Origin: Streptomyces sp. ITFR-16
Lineage (GTDB): Bacteria > Actinomycetota > Actinomycetes > Streptomycetales > Streptomycetaceae
Assembly: GCF_031844705.1 (NCBI RefSeq)
Contig: NZ_CP134609.1
Span: 5,704,001-5,768,000, forward strand
Reading direction: 5' to 3'
DNA: 64,000 nt
In this document: in pieces, positions 60,656 to 64,000 of the stretch
Numbering within the stretch: position 1 is the first letter of the stretch
How the letters are laid out: each line of letters begins with the position of its first letter
Notes under the pieces: model-generated
Told to the model about the DNA's origin: nothing
Seen by the model: only the letters and a program-made list of their open reading frames with translations
Databases searched by the model: none
Position numbers and translations under genes: made by a program

Positions 60656-61696
60656 ATGGACCCGGTCCGGGCCCTGGAGAGGATCGCCTTCCTGCTGGAG
60701 CGCGGCGGGGGCGACACCTACCGCGTCCAGGCCTTCCGCACGGCCGCCCGCACCGTCGCGGCGATGCCCGACGGCGAGGTGGTCCAGCGGGTGACGAACG
60801 GCTCGCTGGAGCGGGTCAAGGGCATCGGTCCCAGGACCGCCCAGGTCATCCGGGAGGCGGTGGCCGGTGAGGTGCCCGCGTACCTGGAGCGGCTGGAGAC
60901 CGAGACCGAGAGCGCGGGACCGCTCGCGGAGGGCGGCGAGCGGCTGCGCGCACTGCTGCGCGGCGACTGCCATCTGCACTCCGACTGGTCGGACGGCGGC
61001 AGCACGATCGAGGAGATGGGGCGGACGGCGGCGGCGCTGGGCCACGACTGGGCGGTGCTCACCGACCACTCGCCCCGGCTCACCGTGGCCAACGGGCTCT
61101 CGCCCGAGCGGCTGCGCGAACAGCTCGCCGCGGTGGCCGAGCTCAACGAGCGCTGGGCTCCCTTCCGGCTGCTCACCGGCATCGAGTGCGACATCAACCC
61201 CGACGGCTCCCTCGACCAGGAGGACGAGCTGCTGGAACAGCTCGACGTGGTCGTGGTCTCCGTCCACTCCAAGCTGCGGATGGACCCCGCGCCGATGACC
61301 CGGCGACTGCTCGCCGCCGTGCGCCATCCGCGGGCGGACGTCCTCGGCCACTGCACCGGGCGCCTGGTCACCGGCCGGGGCCGCCCCGAGTCGCGGTTCG
61401 ACGCCGAGGAGGTCTTCGCCGCCTGCGCCGAGGCGGGCACCGCCGTGGAGATCAACAGCAGGCCCGAGCGGCTGGACCCGCCACGCCGGCTGCTGCGGCA
61501 GGCCGTGGCGGCGGGCACGCTGTTTGCCGTCGACACCGACGCGCACGCGCCCGGCCAGCTGGACTGGCAGATCCACGGCTGCGCCCGCGCCGAGGAGTGC
61601 CACGTCCCGCCGGACCGCGTCGTCACGACCTGGACGGCGGACGAGCTGCTGGGCTGGACCCGCGAGGGAAGGCTGCCGGCGGCGCTCAGTGGTTGA
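60656..61696 (+). CDS. PHP-domain phosphoesterase with polymerase-X-like N-terminus
   Basis: A 346-residue protein. The first 95 residues form the 8-kDa and helix-hairpin-helix region of family X polymerases (ALERIAFLLERGGGDTYRVQAF, then VKGIGPRTAQVI). From residue 100 on is a PHP domain with DCHLHSDWSDG, LTDHSPR, GIECDI, VVSVHSKL and DTDAHAPG supplying metal ligands. The polymerase palm and thumb found between these parts in PolX are absent. It may be a DNA-end-processing or histidinol-phosphatase-like enzyme. The ATG at 60656 has GAGGAGG. Confidence 0.88.
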   Translation: MDPVRALERIAFLLERGGGDTYRVQAFRTAARTVAAMPDGEVVQRVTNGSLERVKGIGPRTAQVIREAVAGEVPAYLERLETETESAGPLAEGGERLRALLRGDCHLHSDWSDGGSTIEEMGRTAAALGHDWAVLTDHSPRLTVANGLSPERLREQLAAVAELNERWAPFRLLTGIECDINPDGSLDQEDELLEQLDVVVVSVHSKLRMDPAPMTRRLLAAVRHPRADVLGHCTGRLVTGRGRPESRFDAEEVFAACAEAGTAVEINSRPERLDPPRRLLRQAVAAGTLFAVDTDAHAPGQLDWQIHGCARAEECHVPPDRVVTTWTADELLGWTREGRLPAALSG

Positions 61697-62696
61697 GCTC
61701 CGCCAGCACCCGCAGCGTGTGCGGATCGGGCGCCGTCACCAGCAGATCCGTCACCGGCCCCTTGCGCCAGGCCTCCAGCCGCTCCGCGATCCGCTCCCGG
61801 GGGCCGACCAGTGAGATCTCGTCCGCGAAGGCGTCCGGGACGGCCAGCACCGCCTCCTCCTTGCGGCCCTCCAGAAACAGCCGCTGGACCGTGCGCGCCT
61901 CGGCCCCGTACCCCATCCGTGCCATCAGGTCCGCGTGGAAGTTGCGGGCGGCCGCGCCCATGCCGCCGATGTAGAAGCCGAGCATCGCCTTCACCGGAAG
62001 CAGCCCCTCGGCCACGTCGTCGCAGACCCGCGCCCGGGCCATCGGCGCGATCATGAATCCCTCGGGGAGGCCGCCGAGCGAGGCCTCGTACACATCGGTG
62101 CGCAGCGGCGACCAGTACAGCGGCAGCCAGCCGTCCGCGATCCGGGTGGTCTGGGCGATGTTCTTCGGCCCCTCCGCGCCGAGCAGCAGTGGCAGCCCGG
62201 CGCGCAGCGGATGTGTGATGGGCTTCAGCGGCTTGCCGAGGCCGGTGGCGCCCGGGCCTTCGTACGGATGGGTGTGGAACCGGCCGGCCAGTTCGACGGG
62301 GGCCTCGCGGCGGAGCACCTGGCGCACGATGTCCACGTACTCGCGGGTCGCGGTGAGCGGGCTCGCGGGAAACGGCCGGCCGTACCAGCCCTCCACGACC
62401 TGGGGGCCGGAGAGTCCGAGGCCGAGCATCATCCGGCCGCCGGAGAGATGGTCCAGGGTCAGCGCGTGCATGGCGGTGGCGGTCGGGGTGCGGGCGGCCA
62501 TCTGCGCGATGGCGGTGCCCAGCCTGATGCGGGAGGTGTGGGCGGCGATCCAGGTCAGCGGGGTGAAGGCGTCCGAGCCCCAGGCCTCCGCCGTCCACAC
62601 GGAGTCGTAGCCCAGGTCCTCCGCCGCGCGGGCGAGATCCAGGTGGGCCGGGTCCGGGCCGCGGCCCCAGTAACCGAGCGCGAGTCCGAGCCGCAT
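61686..62696 (-). CDS. LLM-class F420-dependent oxidoreductase
   Basis: A 336-residue TIM-barrel flavin/F420 enzyme of the luciferase-like family. It opens MRLGLALGYWGRGPD, with YDSVWTAEAWGSDAFTPL and IRLGTAIAQMAARTP, all typical of the F420-dependent branch, and GLGLSGPQVVEGWYG. The substrate is unknown. The ATG at 62696 with GGGAGG is preferred over one six codons upstream. Its last 11 bases overlap the PHP gene end. Confidence 0.88.
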   Translation of the reverse strand: MRLGLALGYWGRGPDPAHLDLARAAEDLGYDSVWTAEAWGSDAFTPLTWIAAHTSRIRLGTAIAQMAARTPTATAMHALTLDHLSGGRMMLGLGLSGPQVVEGWYGRPFPASPLTATREYVDIVRQVLRREAPVELAGRFHTHPYEGPGATGLGKPLKPITHPLRAGLPLLLGAEGPKNIAQTTRIADGWLPLYWSPLRTDVYEASLGGLPEGFMIAPMARARVCDDVAEGLLPVKAMLGFYIGGMGAAARNFHADLMARMGYGAEARTVQRLFLEGRKEEAVLAVPDAFADEISLVGPRERIAERLEAWRKGPVTDLLVTAPDPHTLRVLAELNH

Positions 62697-62750
62697 TCCG
62701 CCGCCTCCCAGCATTCCTGACGCCGCATCAGATACAGTCGGAGGGTACGA

Positions 62751-62787
62751 CAGCGGCCCCCCGCCCGGAAGGGGCGGGGGGCCGCTG
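62751..62787. terminator. Strong terminator between DUF5336 and LLM genes
   Basis: CAGCGGCCCCCCGCCC (62751-62766) pairs perfectly with its complement (62772-62787) across a five-base loop. It lies 23 bases past the DUF5336 stop. Confidence 0.88.
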
Positions 62788-62810
62788 TGGTGGCTGGGCG
62801 CGTCCGGGTC

Positions 62811-63635
62811 TCAGCCGCGCTGGATGCCCGTGGTGTCCTGGAGGACGCCGCGACGGCCGTCCTGCGTCTGGGCGATCAGGGCCGCACCGCGCTGCTCGAC
62901 CGCGAGGTACCAGGTACCCGGGGCCAGTTCGGCGATCGGCGACGGCGAACCGTCCTCGCCGTACAGCTGCCGGGCCACCGGCACCGCGAACCAGAACGGG
63001 GTGAAGTCACCGGAGGGCGCACCGCCGGCGGCCGGAGCCTGCTGGGCCGGCGCCGGGGCCTGCTGCTGGGCCTCGGGCTGACCGGGCTGCTGCGCACCGT
63101 ACGGCTGCGGCTGACCCGGCTGCTGGCCACCGTAGGACGGCTGCTGGCCGCCCGGGTAGCCGTAGCCCTGGCCGGGCTGGCCACCGTACGGCGGCTGCAC
63201 GGCCTGCGGCTTCGGGGCGCCCGACAGCGGGGCCTGGAGCGCCGGGACCAGCGAGGTGGCCACCGCGCCGCCGGCCAGGGCCAGCGAGGCGATCAGGCCG
63301 AGGATCAGGCCGGCACCGGCGTCGATCTGGCCCAGGTCGATGATGGTCCAGAACATGTTCCACGCGGTGAAGACCGTGGCGGCGACACCGAAGGCGGCCA
63401 GGTCCAGCCCCAGGACCTTGCGCGGCTGGGGCTGCGAGCGGGAGAGCACGATCAGTGCTGCGCCGATCACCCCGACCATGTAGACGCCGATCCCGTTGCC
63501 CAGGGAGTCCCAGGAGTTGGGGGCGTCGACGCTGGTGCTTCCGTAGTCGAAGTAGTCGAGGAAAGAGGCGATGAACAGCACGACCGCTGCTCCGATCACC
63601 ACGCCATCGCCTCGAGTGAGGGAGCGGATATTCAC
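62811..63635 (-). CDS. DUF5336 domain membrane protein
   Basis: A 274-residue protein with four N-terminal helices (GVVIGAAVVLFIASFLDYF first), then a Gln/Pro/Gly/Tyr-rich linker with QQPSYGGQQPGQPQPYG repeats, and a C-terminal globular part of about 70 residues starting DFTPFWFAVP. The first part is the DUF5336 family; the second resembles a small SH3-like domain. Function is unknown. The GTG at 63635 has AAGGAC. Confidence 0.85.
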   Translation of the reverse strand: MNIRSLTRGDGVVIGAAVVLFIASFLDYFDYGSTSVDAPNSWDSLGNGIGVYMVGVIGAALIVLSRSQPQPRKVLGLDLAAFGVAATVFTAWNMFWTIIDLGQIDAGAGLILGLIASLALAGGAVATSLVPALQAPLSGAPKPQAVQPPYGGQPGQGYGYPGGQQPSYGGQQPGQPQPYGAQQPGQPEAQQQAPAPAQQAPAAGGAPSGDFTPFWFAVPVARQLYGEDGSPSPIAELAPGTWYLAVEQRGAALIAQTQDGRRGVLQDTTGIQRG

Positions 63636-63645
63636 GTGAAGGTCC

Positions 63646-63726
63646 TTAGTCGGTCGTCTCGTCGGGGCGGTCGTCGTTGCCGCCGGTACGGCGGGTACGG
63701 CGCAAAGCTCGGGAACGGCTCCCCAT
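63646..63726 (-). CDS. Possible 26-residue basic peptide upstream of DUF5336
   Basis: An ATG at 63726 opens 26 codons reading MGSRSRALRRTRRTGG and ending DRPDETTD. TAGATT ten bases upstream could be a -10 box of a leaderless message. Its stop overlaps the AAGGAC ribosome site of the DUF5336 gene. It is either a small protein or a leader peptide; coding is not proven. Confidence 0.35.
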   Translation of the reverse strand: MGSRSRALRRTRRTGGNDDRPDETTD

Positions 63727-63818
63727 CGTACGGATGAATCTATCGTCTGCCCGGGCGGGTTGTGTCCCTGCCCGGTTCCTGGGCGGACATCCTCCCGAAT
63801 TCATCGCAGAATCACCTC

Positions 63819-64000
63819 TTACTGCCCGTTGAGGTAGCTGCTGATGCCGTCGGCGATGCCCTGGGCGGCCTTCTGGCGCCATCCCGCGCTGGTGAGCAGG
63901 GCGGCGTCCTTGGGATCACGCATATTGCCGCATTCGATGAAGACTTTGGGCACGGTCGACAAATTCAGGCCGCCCAGATCCTTGCGCGTGTCCAAACCGG
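63819..64000 (-). CDS. N-acetylmuramoyl-L-alanine amidase, C-terminal part
   Basis: Sixty codons before the TAA at 63819 read as the end of an Amidase_3 domain: KDLGGLNLSTVPKVFIECGN carries the catalytic Glu, and DAALLTSAGWRQKAAQGIAD ends the fold. The rest lies beyond the window. This enzyme cuts the amide between MurNAc and the peptide in cell-wall turnover or sporulation. Confidence 0.87.
   Translation of the reverse strand, partial: GLDTRKDLGGLNLSTVPKVFIECGNMRDPKDAALLTSAGWRQKAAQGIADGISSYLNGQ

Overview
The window is chromosomal DNA of a Streptomyces or close relative. GC content is very high throughout, GTG starts are common, genes overlap by ATGA/GTGA, and the families present (SCO2322-type proteins, DUF2277, DUF2330, DUF5336, GT87-PAP2 fusions, many GNATs) are typical of that genus. 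There is no prophage, integrase, complete insertion sequence, tRNA, rRNA or CRISPR array. It looks like native core or near-core chromosome, cut at the left inside an MFS gene and at the right inside an amidase gene.

Layout, left to right. 0-9.5 kb: an MFS exporter with a candidate attenuator leader, a GNAT, then a three-gene group (2-oxoglutarate/Fe(II) oxygenase, amidohydrolase, NCS2 nucleobase permease) that looks like uptake and catabolism of a nitrogen heterocycle, then DUF7144, DUF1254/1214, DUF2277 and DedA genes. 9.5-16 kb: DoxX, a PhoD-like phosphatase with an iterated hairpin in its leader, a secreted HNH nuclease, a FetB-like permease behind a near-perfect palindrome, a HAD phosphatase and an anchored peptidoglycan-binding protein. 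16-24.3 kb: an MFS exporter fused to a winged-helix domain, a GNAT, an inhibitory-type serpin, a DUF2330 protein, a GT87-PAP2 fusion and a frameshifted AEC transporter.

24.3-38.5 kb holds two systems. The first is a divergent cyp125-fadA5 pair of the mycobacterial cholesterol side-chain type, and further on a divergent pair (metallo-beta-lactamase/SLOG versus aldehyde dehydrogenase/ferredoxin). Each divergently transcribed unit has a KstR-type palindrome (TNGAACNNGTTCNA) 55-90 bases upstream. The second is a cobalamin-riboswitch operon: an ECF vitamin transporter (S, double A and T subunits) with two membrane-anchored extracellular proteins whose folds recall the alpha and beta domains of animal intrinsic factor and transcobalamin.

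38.5-49.4 kb: an iron-box-controlled siderophore uptake operon (binding protein, two permeases, ATPase, exporter) with an AraC regulator, then a poly-3-hydroxybutyrate module (secreted depolymerase divergent from 3-hydroxybutyrate dehydrogenase, followed by a PucR-type regulator). 49.4-55.1 kb: a complete branched-chain-amino-acid-type ABC importer with an alpha/beta hydrolase.

55.2-64 kb: a TetR regulator strikingly like mycobacterial KstR, with the best KstR-type operator in its divergent promoter region. It faces a glycosyltransferase, methyltransferase and alpha/alpha-toroid triad. Then come small membrane proteins and lipoproteins, a broken maleylpyruvate-isomerase-like gene, a PHP phosphoesterase with a polymerase-X N-terminus, an LLM-class F420 oxidoreductase, a DUF5336 protein and an N-acetylmuramoyl-L-alanine amidase.

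The most coherent new stories are the KstR-like regulon spread over 30 kb and the intrinsic-factor-like cobalamin uptake operon. All functional statements are read from sequence and memory of families; no database search was run.
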